In this document: piece after piece, positions 1-6,113 of the stretch
Layout of the letters: each line of letters starts with the position of its first letter
Position numbering within the stretch: the first letter of the stretch is position 1
Source of the DNA: Chlamydiia bacterium
GTDB lineage: Bacteria > Chlamydiota > Chlamydiia > Chlamydiales > FEN-1388
Direction of reading: 5' to 3'
Assembly (NCBI GenBank): GCA_003170575.1
Contig: PMZB01000121.1
Coordinates: forward strand, 1 to 8,301
Length of the DNA: 8,301 nt
The notes under the pieces: generated by a model
Databases searched by the model: none
What the model was told of the DNA's origin: nothing
Seen by the model: the letters and a program-made list of their open reading frames with translations, nothing else
Translations under genes and position numbers: made by a program

Positions 1-47
1 GATAAAGAAACCCCTGAAGATAATCAAAAAGTAACCCAAAGGGAAAT
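1..47 (-). pseudogene. Decayed scar of the ybhR-like permease 3' end (copy 0)
   Basis: Positions 4-44 align without gaps to 2262-2302 inside the intact permease gene, with 32 of 41 bases identical by hand count. Eight of the nine differences are A or T here against G or C in the intact gene, all transitions, which is the pattern of relaxed AT-ward decay. The same stretch also aligns to the better-preserved scar at 1607-1762. Like that scar, it is followed directly by the shared leader. The copy continues off the left edge, so its full length is unknown. It has no coding capacity that I can see. I infer that it is a remnant of an old tandem duplication rather than an independent gene; the short length keeps confidence moderate. 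Confidence 0.6.
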
Positions 48-53
48 TTGCAC

Positions 54-125
54 TCTTGTTGCAAAAAAGATAAGGCAGCTAAACTATCCTAGCCCTCTTT
101 ACAACAATTAATTTGAGGTACAAAT
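54..125 (+). promoter_or_regulatory. Shared leader 1: putative promoter and ribosome-binding block
   Basis: This leader is recognisably the same as those at 809-876 and 1764-1838. A possible -35 TTGTTG (56-61) and -10 TAAACT (80-85) are 18 bp apart. A pyrimidine-rich stretch follows, then the Shine-Dalgarno core GAGG (115-118), 7 nt before the ATG at 126. The block TTGAGGTrCAAATATG is common to all three leaders. The assignment of promoter hexamers is inference; the conservation is directly visible. Confidence 0.6.
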
Positions 126-803
126 ATGTTTAGTCTAGCCTTAAGTCCAGCTACGAGCGCATTTGCAAGCGCACAGATCCTGCCCTTTTCCACAGGGCAA
201 AGTTTAGGTATGACCGCTGCAAGAACCTCTGATCAAGACGACTTGGAGGAAGATTCCAAAAGGGAGCACCTTGGATCTTCAAGAGGACCTGCTGAACTGA
301 GCTTACAAGATTGTCATCTGCAAACTTTATCAAACGAGATCGTTAAGCTACCCCTTAAAGTCCTTATCCTGGATGGAAACGAACTAACAGAATTATCTTC
401 ACATGTTGGAGAACTAACTGATCTCCAAAAACTGAGTGTAGAGAAGAACAAACTTAGAGCCTTGCCACAGTCCATCGGAACGTTAAGAGCTCTTGAATAC
501 CTTAATGCCAGCCACAACTCTATACGCGAGCTACCAGAAACATTCAGCTGGCCCCAGGGATTAAAGTTCCTTTATTTATCTTTTAATAGCCTAGACACCC
601 TACCAGGCCCTGTACAAGATCTTACGCTCAAGGAACTTCACATTCGGCATAATCCTCTCAAAGTCGATGAAAAGCTAAGAAACATATTTTTATCTCTTAA
701 GGCTAATGGGTGTAATATAAACTGTGACAGAGCTGTAGGCCAGCAATTTACCCCGCCTATCGTTTGGGAGAAAACTCAAAGGTTTTTCGAAGACTGCCCA
801 TAA
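126..803 (+). CDS. Leucine-rich-repeat protein, paralog A
   Basis: This is a 225-aa LRR protein. About six repeats of 22-23 residues of the LxxLxLxxNxLxxLP type occupy roughly residues 57-190 (for example LQKLSVEKNKLRALP near 100-114). Before them is a Ser/Ala-rich, non-repetitive N-terminus (1-56) with no clear signal peptide. A C-terminal cap follows with NPLKVDEKL (176-184), GCNINC (195-200), QQFTPP (206-211) and a terminal Cys-Pro. LRR domains are protein-binding scaffolds; the partner is unknown. The start is set by GAGG 7 nt upstream within a leader shared with the next two genes. The neighbouring 238-aa gene is a tandem paralog. Cap and repeats are well conserved between them, while the N-termini share only a short LGMT-containing block. 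A host-directed secreted effector is plausible for such a family, but no sequence signal proves it. Confidence 0.85.
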   Translation: MFSLALSPATSAFASAQILPFSTGQSLGMTAARTSDQDDLEEDSKREHLGSSRGPAELSLQDCHLQTLSNEIVKLPLKVLILDGNELTELSSHVGELTDLQKLSVEKNKLRALPQSIGTLRALEYLNASHNSIRELPETFSWPQGLKFLYLSFNSLDTLPGPVQDLTLKELHIRHNPLKVDEKLRNIFLSLKANGCNINCDRAVGQQFTPPIVWEKTQRFFEDCP

Positions 804-808
804 AAAGG

Positions 809-876
809 CTTGCTCCAGATAAGGCCCTAAACTATTCTCGTCCTTTTCTTTAAAACAATTATTTTGAGGTACAAAT
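809..876 (+). promoter_or_regulatory. Shared leader 2, with a 6-nt deletion
   Basis: It aligns with leaders 1 and 3 through AGATAAGG, CTAAACTAT and the TTGAGGTACAAATATG end. It lacks the run of six A residues present in the other two. This leaves the TTGCTC (810-815) and TAAACT (828-833) boxes only 12 bp apart, too close for a standard sigma70-type promoter. The Shine-Dalgarno core GAGG (866-869) is intact, 7 nt before the ATG at 877. The gene may therefore rely on read-through from the upstream LRR gene, whose stop is only 73 nt away. That is inference. Confidence 0.5.
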
Positions 877-1593
877 ATGAACAGTCCAGCCTTAGGTTTA
901 GGTAATTGCGCATCTCAAATCTCCTCCCCTTCCTCACACTCTTATGATGGAAGTCCAATCGATCCTTCCAAAGAACAGACAGTGGCACAACGCTTAGGAA
1001 TGACTTCTGAGTCTGATGCCGATCGCTACGAGACGGGATCCCTATATTGGGAGCAATCCTCTTCAAGAAGAAGAGCTCCTGAACTTACAATAAGTAGCCG
1101 TGCCCTGAGAAATTTTCCAGAAGAAGTCATGCACATGCCTTCAGAAAAAATTTGCCTGGATGAAAACGAACTAACTGACTGTTTTCCCACTAGTTGGGGA
1201 CAACTGGGCGACCATCTGCAAACACTTAGTGTACAAAAAAATAAGTTAACAGCTCTCTCTTCTATTCTCGACGAGTTAAAAAAACTTAAATCCTTAAATG
1301 CCAGTCACAACTCTATAGGTGACCTACCAGACACGTTCAGGTGGCCCCCGGCATTGAAGGTCCTTCATTTATCTCATAACCTTTTTACAACCTTACCTGA
1401 ATCTTTAAAAACTGTTCCACTCCGAGAACTTCACATTCAGCACAATCCTCTCAAAGTTGATGAAAAGCTCAAACGGATACTTTTGGCGCTTAAGGCCCAA
1501 GGTTGTAATATAAACTGTAACCCAGAGGTAAGCCAGCAATTCACTCCCCCTCTCGTTTGGGAAGCACCTAAATGGGATGCATGTTACCCATAA
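877..1593 (+). CDS. Leucine-rich-repeat protein, paralog B
   Basis: This is a 238-aa tandem paralog of the LRR gene at 126-803. LRRs run from about residue 69 to 196. They share blocks such as LNASHNSI (140-147), ELHIQHNPLKVDEKL (184-198) and the C-terminal cap GCNINC (209-214) with QQFTPPLVWE (220-229). The N-terminal 68 residues are polar, Ser-rich and mostly unlike paralog A, apart from a QxLGMT motif at about 38-43 followed by acidic residues. There is no evident signal peptide or membrane segment. The start is fixed by the shared leader with GAGG 7 nt upstream. The role is presumably protein binding through the LRR surface; target and cellular location cannot be read from the sequence. 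The 3' flank runs directly into a scar of the permease gene, showing that this unit took part in a local duplication. Confidence 0.85.
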   Translation: MNSPALGLGNCASQISSPSSHSYDGSPIDPSKEQTVAQRLGMTSESDADRYETGSLYWEQSSSRRRAPELTISSRALRNFPEEVMHMPSEKICLDENELTDCFPTSWGQLGDHLQTLSVQKNKLTALSSILDELKKLKSLNASHNSIGDLPDTFRWPPALKVLHLSHNLFTTLPESLKTVPLRELHIQHNPLKVDEKLKRILLALKAQGCNINCNPEVSQQFTPPLVWEAPKWDACYP

Positions 1594-1608
1594 TAAAACT
1601 CTTTTATT
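1592..1608 (+). terminator. Weak AT-only hairpin after the LRR gene
   Basis: AATAAAA (1592-1598) and TTTTATT (1602-1608) form a perfect 7-bp inverted repeat around CTC. It overlaps the stop codon of the gene at 877-1593. The stem has no G-C pairs, so it would be a poor intrinsic terminator. It is listed as a possible 3'-end structure only. Confidence 0.2.
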
Positions 1609-1762
1609 ACTCCAGCTTTCGCCTAAAAAATCACCCTGCTGTTGTGAGGGTAGCTGCTCCGATGATGAGCATGGGCCAGATGTTGGCCCAGACAACATCC
1701 GCAGGGGCATCTTTCAAAAAAAGGCCCCTGGAGATAGCCTGAAAGTAGCGCAAAGGATTGAA
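1607..1762 (-). pseudogene. Scar of the ybhR-like permease 3' end (copy 1)
   Basis: These 156 bp align without gaps to 2151-2306, the last 51 codons plus stop of the intact permease gene, at about 89% identity (roughly 17 differences by hand count). In the permease frame the fragment reads FNPLRYFQAISRGLFLKDAP and continues towards the C-terminal RRKLE. Its codon for Trp362 is TGA (complement of 1631-1633), so the frame is broken seven codons before the natural end. There is no upstream part of the gene, so it is a dead fragment. Homology to the flank of the real gene continues a little way towards the preceding LRR stop codon (ATAAAACTnnn...TACTCC). The shared leader 3 begins right at its other end. 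It is best explained by a duplication that copied the permease tail together with a leader-plus-ORF unit. Confidence 0.85.
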
Positions 1763-1763
1763 C

Positions 1764-1838
1764 TCTTGCTGCAAAAAAGATGAGGCAGCTAAACTATCCG
1801 CGTCCCTTTTTCACTAACAATAAATTTGAGGTGCAAAT
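1764..1838 (+). promoter_or_regulatory. Shared leader 3: putative promoter and ribosome-binding block
   Basis: It is nearly the same as leader 1 at its upstream end: CTCTTGyTGCAAAAAAGAT, then rAGGCAGCTAAACTATCC. The possible -35 TTGCTG (1766-1771) and -10 TAAACT (1790-1795) keep the 18-bp spacing seen in leader 1. GAGG (1828-1831) lies 7 nt before the ATG at 1839. It drives a gene whose product does not resemble the LRR proteins. The promoter call is inference from conservation and hexamer similarity. Confidence 0.6.
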
Positions 1839-2132
1839 ATGAGTTTTGACATAAGATGTTATGGTAATAGTGCCGACCTTGTTCATGCACAGGTCTCAAG
1901 TCAAGAGCAAATCCTAGATAGCTTTTCCGCCACTATCAATGGTAGCACACCAGTTGGAGATACCCCAATGGTGATTGACCCTAGAATCCTGCCTGCGCAC
2001 GTCTTTGAACCAGGTGTGGCTGTAGAAGACAACCAGTCAGAAACCCCGACCTCGTACACTTCTCAGCCCGGAAATACTTCTTCTGAGTACTCACCATTCC
2101 ACGCCAGTGTTGCTCACTGTGGGGAGTACTGA
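1839..2132 (+). CDS. Small acidic protein of unknown function behind the shared leader
   Basis: This is a 97-aa protein I do not recognise. It is rich in Ser, Thr, Pro and acidic residues. It has two short Pro/Thr/Ser-rich stretches in its second half and ends in CGEY. No signal peptide, membrane segment or LRR is visible. The start is well supported: the ATG is placed exactly like those of the two LRR genes behind the conserved TTGAGGTGCAAAT block. The only hint of kinship to the LRR N-termini is a weak match around the QIL-x-x-FS residues (about 24-30), too little to claim homology. It converges with the permease gene, with 18 bp between stops, and its 3' flank resembles that of the upstream LRR gene. 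It could be a distinct cargo of the same expression cassette, or a truncated family member whose repeats were lost. The reading frame itself could be wrong, but the leader argues for expression. Confidence 0.6.
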   Translation: MSFDIRCYGNSADLVHAQVSSQEQILDSFSATINGSTPVGDTPMVIDPRILPAHVFEPGVAVEDNQSETPTSYTSQPGNTSSEYSPFHASVAHCGEY

Positions 2133-2157
2133 TAAATAAAACTTGATCCCCTACTCC
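2121..2157. terminator. Possible overlapping inverted repeats between convergent genes
   Basis: Two mutually exclusive inverted repeats span the stop codons of the convergent genes. GGGGA (2121-2125) can pair with TCCCC (2147-2151), and GGAGTA (2123-2128) can pair with TACTCC (2152-2157). The loops are long (over 20 nt) and no T-tract follows in a standard arrangement. A terminator role is therefore weakly supported. Confidence 0.2.
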
Positions 2158-3260
2158 AGCTTTCGCCTAAAAAACCAGCCGGCTGTTGTGAGGGTAACTG
2201 CTCCGATGATGAGCATGGGCCAGATGTTAGCCCAGACAATATCTGCAGGGGTATCTTTCAAAAAGAGGCCCCTGGAGATAACCAGGAAGTAGCGCAGAGG
2301 GATGAGATAGGTAACTGGCTGGAGCCAGGCTGGCATGTTCTCAATGGGAGTCGCAAAACCTGAGAGCATGATGGCAGGCGACATGAATACATAGGAGCCT
2401 AAGACCGCCTGTTGTTGGGTGTGCGAGATAGTTGAGATAAAAAGGCCGATACCAACAATCGAGGTTACGAACACTAAGACGCTTGTATAAAAAAGAATAA
2501 AAGATCCGCGGAAAGGCACGCCTAAGATGAGGGTTCCGATAGTGAGAATAAGAGTCGCTTCAAGTACTCCAAAAATGATCGGAGAAACTGTTTTCCCGAT
2601 AAGAATCTCTACTGGTGAAAGCGGCGACACAAGAATCTGATCAAATGTGCCAATCTCTTTTTCTCGCGCCACAGAAAGGGATGTGAGCACAATGCCAATA
2701 ACCAGCACCAAAATCCCGCAAAGCGATGGCACGTTAAACCAGTTGTAGTACAGGTTTGGGTTGAACCAGTTACGCACAACAAGTGCAGAATTCTGCAACG
2801 TAACATTAGCTTGAGCTGCATAATCCTGATTATATTGGTACACAATATTTGCCGTGTACCCAGCAACGATTTGCGCAGAGTTGGATCTTCTGCCGTCCAA
2901 AATGAGCTGGATATCTGCCTCTTTATGTTGGTCTATATTGCGTGAAAACTGCTGATCAAAAAACACCACCATGATCCCCTTTTGCTGATCTATATAAGTG
3001 GGAATCTCTTCAACAGCTTTCAAAAAGTCAATTTTGGAAAAAAAGGGCGTTCCTTGAAATCGTTCAATAAGCTCATAGCTTTTTTCCCCATTATCAAGGT
3101 TCAACACCGCTACGGGTACGTTTTTCACATCAAGCGTCGCAGCAAAGGAAAAGATAAAAAGCTGGATAAGAGGCGGGACAACCACTACAAAGCGGCTGCG
3201 CTTATCTCGCCATACCATGAGAAACTCTTTGATGATAAGGGCAATGATTCGATGCAGCAT
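2151..3260 (-). CDS. ybhR: ABC-2 type export permease, YbhR-like
   Basis: This 369-aa integral membrane subunit is the last gene of the exporter operon. It has the ABC-2 permease layout: one N-terminal membrane segment (about 24-41), a large extracytoplasmic domain (about 45-175), then a bundle of about five membrane segments (about 176-365). Family motifs include VVRNWFNPNL (161-170), TSLSVAREKEIGT (193-205), MLSGFATPIENMP (298-310) and a C-terminal FRRKLE. These and the length match E. coli YbhR (368 aa). It should pair with the neighbouring YbhS-like subunit and be powered by the double ATPase. E. coli YbhFSR has been linked to drug and cation export; the substrate here is unknown. It starts 2 nt after the upstream permease stop, with AAGAGG about 11 nt before the ATG. 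Its 3' 156 bp exist as a decayed copy at 1607-1762 and an older one at the left edge. This tail is the duplicated part, while the gene itself is intact. Confidence 0.93.
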   Translation of the reverse strand: MLHRIIALIIKEFLMVWRDKRSRFVVVVPPLIQLFIFSFAATLDVKNVPVAVLNLDNGEKSYELIERFQGTPFFSKIDFLKAVEEIPTYIDQQKGIMVVFFDQQFSRNIDQHKEADIQLILDGRRSNSAQIVAGYTANIVYQYNQDYAAQANVTLQNSALVVRNWFNPNLYYNWFNVPSLCGILVLVIGIVLTSLSVAREKEIGTFDQILVSPLSPVEILIGKTVSPIIFGVLEATLILTIGTLILGVPFRGSFILFYTSVLVFVTSIVGIGLFISTISHTQQQAVLGSYVFMSPAIMLSGFATPIENMPAWLQPVTYLIPLRYFLVISRGLFLKDTPADIVWANIWPMLIIGAVTLTTAGWFFRRKLE

Positions 3261-3262
3261 AT

Positions 3263-4429
3263 CTAATCTAACCTCTTAACAATCAGTCGAGAAGTAATAC
3301 CAAAAATGACGAACGCGACAAATATCATGATGAGGGTGTTATGCAAAAGCAGCACCCACACATTGCCTACCAAAAAGATGCTCAGTAACGATGAAACAAA
3401 ATAGCGCGCTGGAATCACATAGGTGACAAGCTGAATGATTTTGGGCATGCTCGCTATTTCAAAGATAAACCCTGACAGGATATAGGCAGGAAGGAATCCC
3501 ACTACTTGTGCTGCCTGGGATGCTGCCATCTGGTTTTTTGTAAGGGTTGAAATAAGAAGTCCTGTGCCAAGCGCCGTCATCAAAAAAGCTGATGTGATCA
3601 CACCCAAAACCAGAAATGAGCCGCGAAAGGGTATTTGGTAGAGGAGCACAGTTCCAATAACGCAGCAAGCCATGGAAACCATGCCCATAACAAAATAAGA
3701 GAGAAGTTTGGCGATCAAAATCTCGTTAATGTGAACAGGAGTTGCCATCAAAGCTTCCATGGTTCCCCTCTCCCATTCTCGAGCAATAACCAAGGACGTA
3801 AGAAGCGTACCAATAAGAGTCATGATAATGGCAAGCGAGCCTGGGATAAGAAAGTTCCTACTTGATAGATCTTCATTATACCAATACCTAGGCTGCAGCT
3901 GGATATTGGGAAGCGCTCCCACAACATCCCCTTGCGCCTTTTCGTGCTCCAGCCAGATGGTCCAAGCTTGGGCCACATAATTCTGTACAAAGTTTGCAGT
4001 ATTTGGCTCTCCCCCATCCGTTATAATCTGGATAGGCGCCTGGGCAATGTCTTTGGGATACTTGCGAAATTGTGAAAAGTATGAGGGAATAACAACAAAT
4101 CCTCGAATTTTCCCAGCAAGAAGCGGCTTTACAAGGTCTCTTCGATCAGCAGCCACCATTACATTAAAATAGGTTGAGCCTGTGAGTGTCTGGGCAAAGG
4201 ATTGCGCATCTGGAGACGAGTCTTCCATCACAAGGCCGATATTAACGGTATTCAAGTCAAGGGACACTCCAAACCCATAAAGAAAGAGCAGGATAATAGG
4301 AAGCACGACGCTAATAATAATACTGCTTGGATCGTACAGAATTTGGTAAAACTCTTTTACGATTAATGCTCTAATCCTCCGAATACTGCCACGAAGATCT
4401 TCTTTACTCATCATGGTGTTCTTCTTCAT
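3263..4429 (-). CDS. ybhS: ABC-2 type export permease, YbhS-like
   Basis: This 388-aa integral membrane subunit is partner of the YbhR-like permease. It has an N-terminal membrane segment (about 36-54), an extracytoplasmic domain (about 56-190) and five further hydrophobic segments to the C-terminus. Diagnostic stretches are ITDGGEPNTANFVQ (136-149), AREWERGTMEAL (216-227), LLISTLTKNQ (291-300) and YVIPARYFVSSL (337-348), all as in E. coli YbhS (377 aa). The first ATG at 4429 overlaps the ATPase gene by 26 nt and has no good ribosome-binding site. Starts at Met6 or Met7 (near 4414 and 4411) lie behind a purine-rich GAAGAAGAAC and agree better with the family length, so the true start may be there. 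The gene order and tight coupling indicate stoichiometric expression with the ATPase. ABC-2 permease identity is secure; the transported substrate is not known. Confidence 0.93.
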   Translation of the reverse strand: MKKNTMMSKEDLRGSIRRIRALIVKEFYQILYDPSSIIISVVLPIILLFLYGFGVSLDLNTVNIGLVMEDSSPDAQSFAQTLTGSTYFNVMVAADRRDLVKPLLAGKIRGFVVIPSYFSQFRKYPKDIAQAPIQIITDGGEPNTANFVQNYVAQAWTIWLEHEKAQGDVVGALPNIQLQPRYWYNEDLSSRNFLIPGSLAIIMTLIGTLLTSLVIAREWERGTMEALMATPVHINEILIAKLLSYFVMGMVSMACCVIGTVLLYQIPFRGSFLVLGVITSAFLMTALGTGLLISTLTKNQMAASQAAQVVGFLPAYILSGFIFEIASMPKIIQLVTYVIPARYFVSSLLSIFLVGNVWVLLLHNTLIMIFVAFVIFGITSRLIVKRLD

Positions 4430-6113
4430 ATTTTTCGATTAATCCAATAAAAGCATCTTCCAGAGTAGGCGTCGGAAGCTCCGGTGTAGCAGCAGTAGCT
4501 TTTAGCTCATCCGGAGTGCCTTCTTTGATCAAGTTGCTTTGATACACAAGCCCAATCCTGTCACAGTATTCAGCCTCATCCATAAAGTGTGTTGTGACAA
4601 CCACGGTAGCGCCTTTTTCCACAACTCCATTAATGTGATTCCAGAATTCCCTCCTCGTTATTGGATCAACGCCAGAGGTTGGTTCATCAAGAAAAAGCAC
4701 TTTTGGCTCATGCATCACTGCACAGGCAAGAGCAAGCCGCTGCTTAAACCCAAGAGGCAGATCCTCAACGTTCTCACCCAAGTAAGGCTTAAATCCAAAA
4801 ATGTCGATCATGAGCGCGATTGTTTTTTTCTTTCGCTCCCCGTACAAATTATTGATGCCGGCAAAAAACTGTAAATTCTGCCGCACGCTTAAGATCTGGT
4901 AGAGAGAAAATTTCTGCGACATATATCCAAGAAAGGCCCTTCCTTCACTCGGTGCGACCTGAAGGTCAACTCCATTCACACGCGCATTTCCCGAACTTGG
5001 ACGAAGCAGCCCGCACATCATCTTAAAGGTTGTTGACTTTCCTGCTCCATTGGGCCCTAGAAGCCCAAATATCTCTCCCTTTTTCACAGAAAAAGTGATA
5101 GCATTTACCGCTCTAAATGATCCAAACATCTTTGTGAGGCCATGCGCCTCTACTACAATTTCGCCATGGTCTTCAATTTTTGGCATAGCATCTGCAAGAG
5201 CTGAATGACCTCCAGGGCCGCCTCCAAGCAAATCCACAAACGCATCTTCAAAGCGAGGCGACACTTCCGATACTGTGATACCTGGAATTTCCACATTTTT
5301 TCTCTCTTTGAGGACAAGCCGCACATCGCTCCCTTGGATGACGCCGTCGATCACTCCCTTATGGAGAAGCGCTTTGGATAATACCTCGCGTTTGCTTCCA
5401 GGAATGTTGCTGAGCTTCAGAACTCTCCCCTCTACCCGCTTTGTCAGCTCATGAGGGTCTCCATAGTAAAGAACTTTGCCTTCGTTCAACAAGATCACCC
5501 TGCAGCACTTTTCCGCTTCATCAAGATAGGAAGTGCTCCAGATAACAGTAACATCCTCTTCCACCAGGCCCAAAACCATCTTCCAGAGCTCTCTCCTGGA
5601 AAGTGGGTCTACGCCTACGCTTGGCTCATCAAGGAGAAGGAGTGTCGGCTTTCGCAAGAGTGCACACGCAAGCCCAAGTTTCTGCTTCATCCCTCCAGAC
5701 AAATTTTTCGCTCTTCTCGTAGTAAAGGGATGAAGGTTGGTGAAGGTAAGAAGTTTATCAATCTTTTCCTCTCTTTCTTTTCCCAAAACACCTTGAAGAT
5801 CTGCGTACAAATTTAAATTCTGCATCACAGTTAAGTCTTCATACAGCCCAAACTTTTGCGGCATGTACCCAATAAGGGTGGAGATGACAGATGCCTCTTT
5901 CACAGTGTCATGGCCATCCACAGTAATTGTGCCAAGGGTGGGCAAGAGAAGCCCTGCCATCAATCGGATGAGTGTCGTTTTTCCAGCCCCATCAGGACCA
6001 GCTAACCCCACAATCCCCTTTTTGGGAATTTGTAAACTCACTCCCGCAATTGCAGGAGCAGCTATCCCAGGGAATTTTTTCGTAAGGTTGTCTACAACAA
6101 TCAAATCGCTCAT
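4404..6113 (-). CDS. ybhF: Double ATP-binding subunit of ABC exporter, YbhF-like
   Basis: This 569-aa protein has two fused ABC ATPase domains; E. coli YbhF has 578. Domain 1 has Walker A GPDGAGKT (39-46), Q-loop YMPQKF (83-88), signature LSGGMKQ (138-144) and Walker B LLLLDEP (158-164), but Ser195 in WSTSYLDEAE where the H-loop His normally sits. Domain 2 has Walker A GPNGAGKST (353-361), Q-loop YMSQKF (397-402), a degenerate signature LPLGFKQ (452-458), Walker B VLFLDEP (472-478) and an intact H-loop His509 in TTHFMDEAE. The two domains are thus asymmetric in a complementary way, as in E. coli YbhF. A linker at about 285-320 carries SPRFEDAFVDLLGG, typical of the family. The protein should hydrolyse ATP at the cytoplasmic face to drive the YbhS/YbhR-like pair. 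Its start overlaps the adaptor stop by 4 nt (ATGA), implying translational coupling. Confidence 0.95.
   Translation of the reverse strand: MSDLIVVDNLTKKFPGIAAPAIAGVSLQIPKKGIVGLAGPDGAGKTTLIRLMAGLLLPTLGTITVDGHDTVKEASVISTLIGYMPQKFGLYEDLTVMQNLNLYADLQGVLGKEREEKIDKLLTFTNLHPFTTRRAKNLSGGMKQKLGLACALLRKPTLLLLDEPSVGVDPLSRRELWKMVLGLVEEDVTVIWSTSYLDEAEKCCRVILLNEGKVLYYGDPHELTKRVEGRVLKLSNIPGSKREVLSKALLHKGVIDGVIQGSDVRLVLKERKNVEIPGITVSEVSPRFEDAFVDLLGGGPGGHSALADAMPKIEDHGEIVVEAHGLTKMFGSFRAVNAITFSVKKGEIFGLLGPNGAGKSTTFKMMCGLLRPSSGNARVNGVDLQVAPSEGRAFLGYMSQKFSLYQILSVRQNLQFFAGINNLYGERKKKTIALMIDIFGFKPYLGENVEDLPLGFKQRLALACAVMHEPKVLFLDEPTSGVDPITRREFWNHINGVVEKGATVVVTTHFMDEAEYCDRIGLVYQSNLIKEGTPDELKATAATPELPTPTLEDAFIGLIEKYEEEHHDE

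Noticed and set aside
1405..1710. A 101-codon - strand frame crossing the LRR gene end and the permease scar
   Set aside because: It reads the scar in a different frame from the permease and runs antisense to the LRR gene, so it is a chance frame.
1673..1730. GC-rich inverted repeats GGGCCA/TGGCCC (1673-1689) and CAGGGGC/GCCCCTG (1702-1730)
   Set aside because: The sequences are nearly the same in the intact permease coding region, so they are residues of coding sequence rather than a terminator; no T-tract follows.
1577..1783. A 68-codon + strand frame ending in leader 3
   Set aside because: It lies antisense to the permease scar, overlaps the end of the LRR gene and has no ribosome-binding site; the scar explains the open frame.
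1..2150. An insertion sequence or integron as cause of the array
   Set aside because: No transposase or integrase gene, terminal inverted repeats or attC-like structures were visible; homologous or slipped tandem duplication is enough to explain the copies.
4539..5816. Long + strand frames opposite the ATPase gene
   Set aside because: They are antisense shadows of strongly conserved ABC ATPase coding sequence and lack their own ribosome-binding sites or recognisable products.
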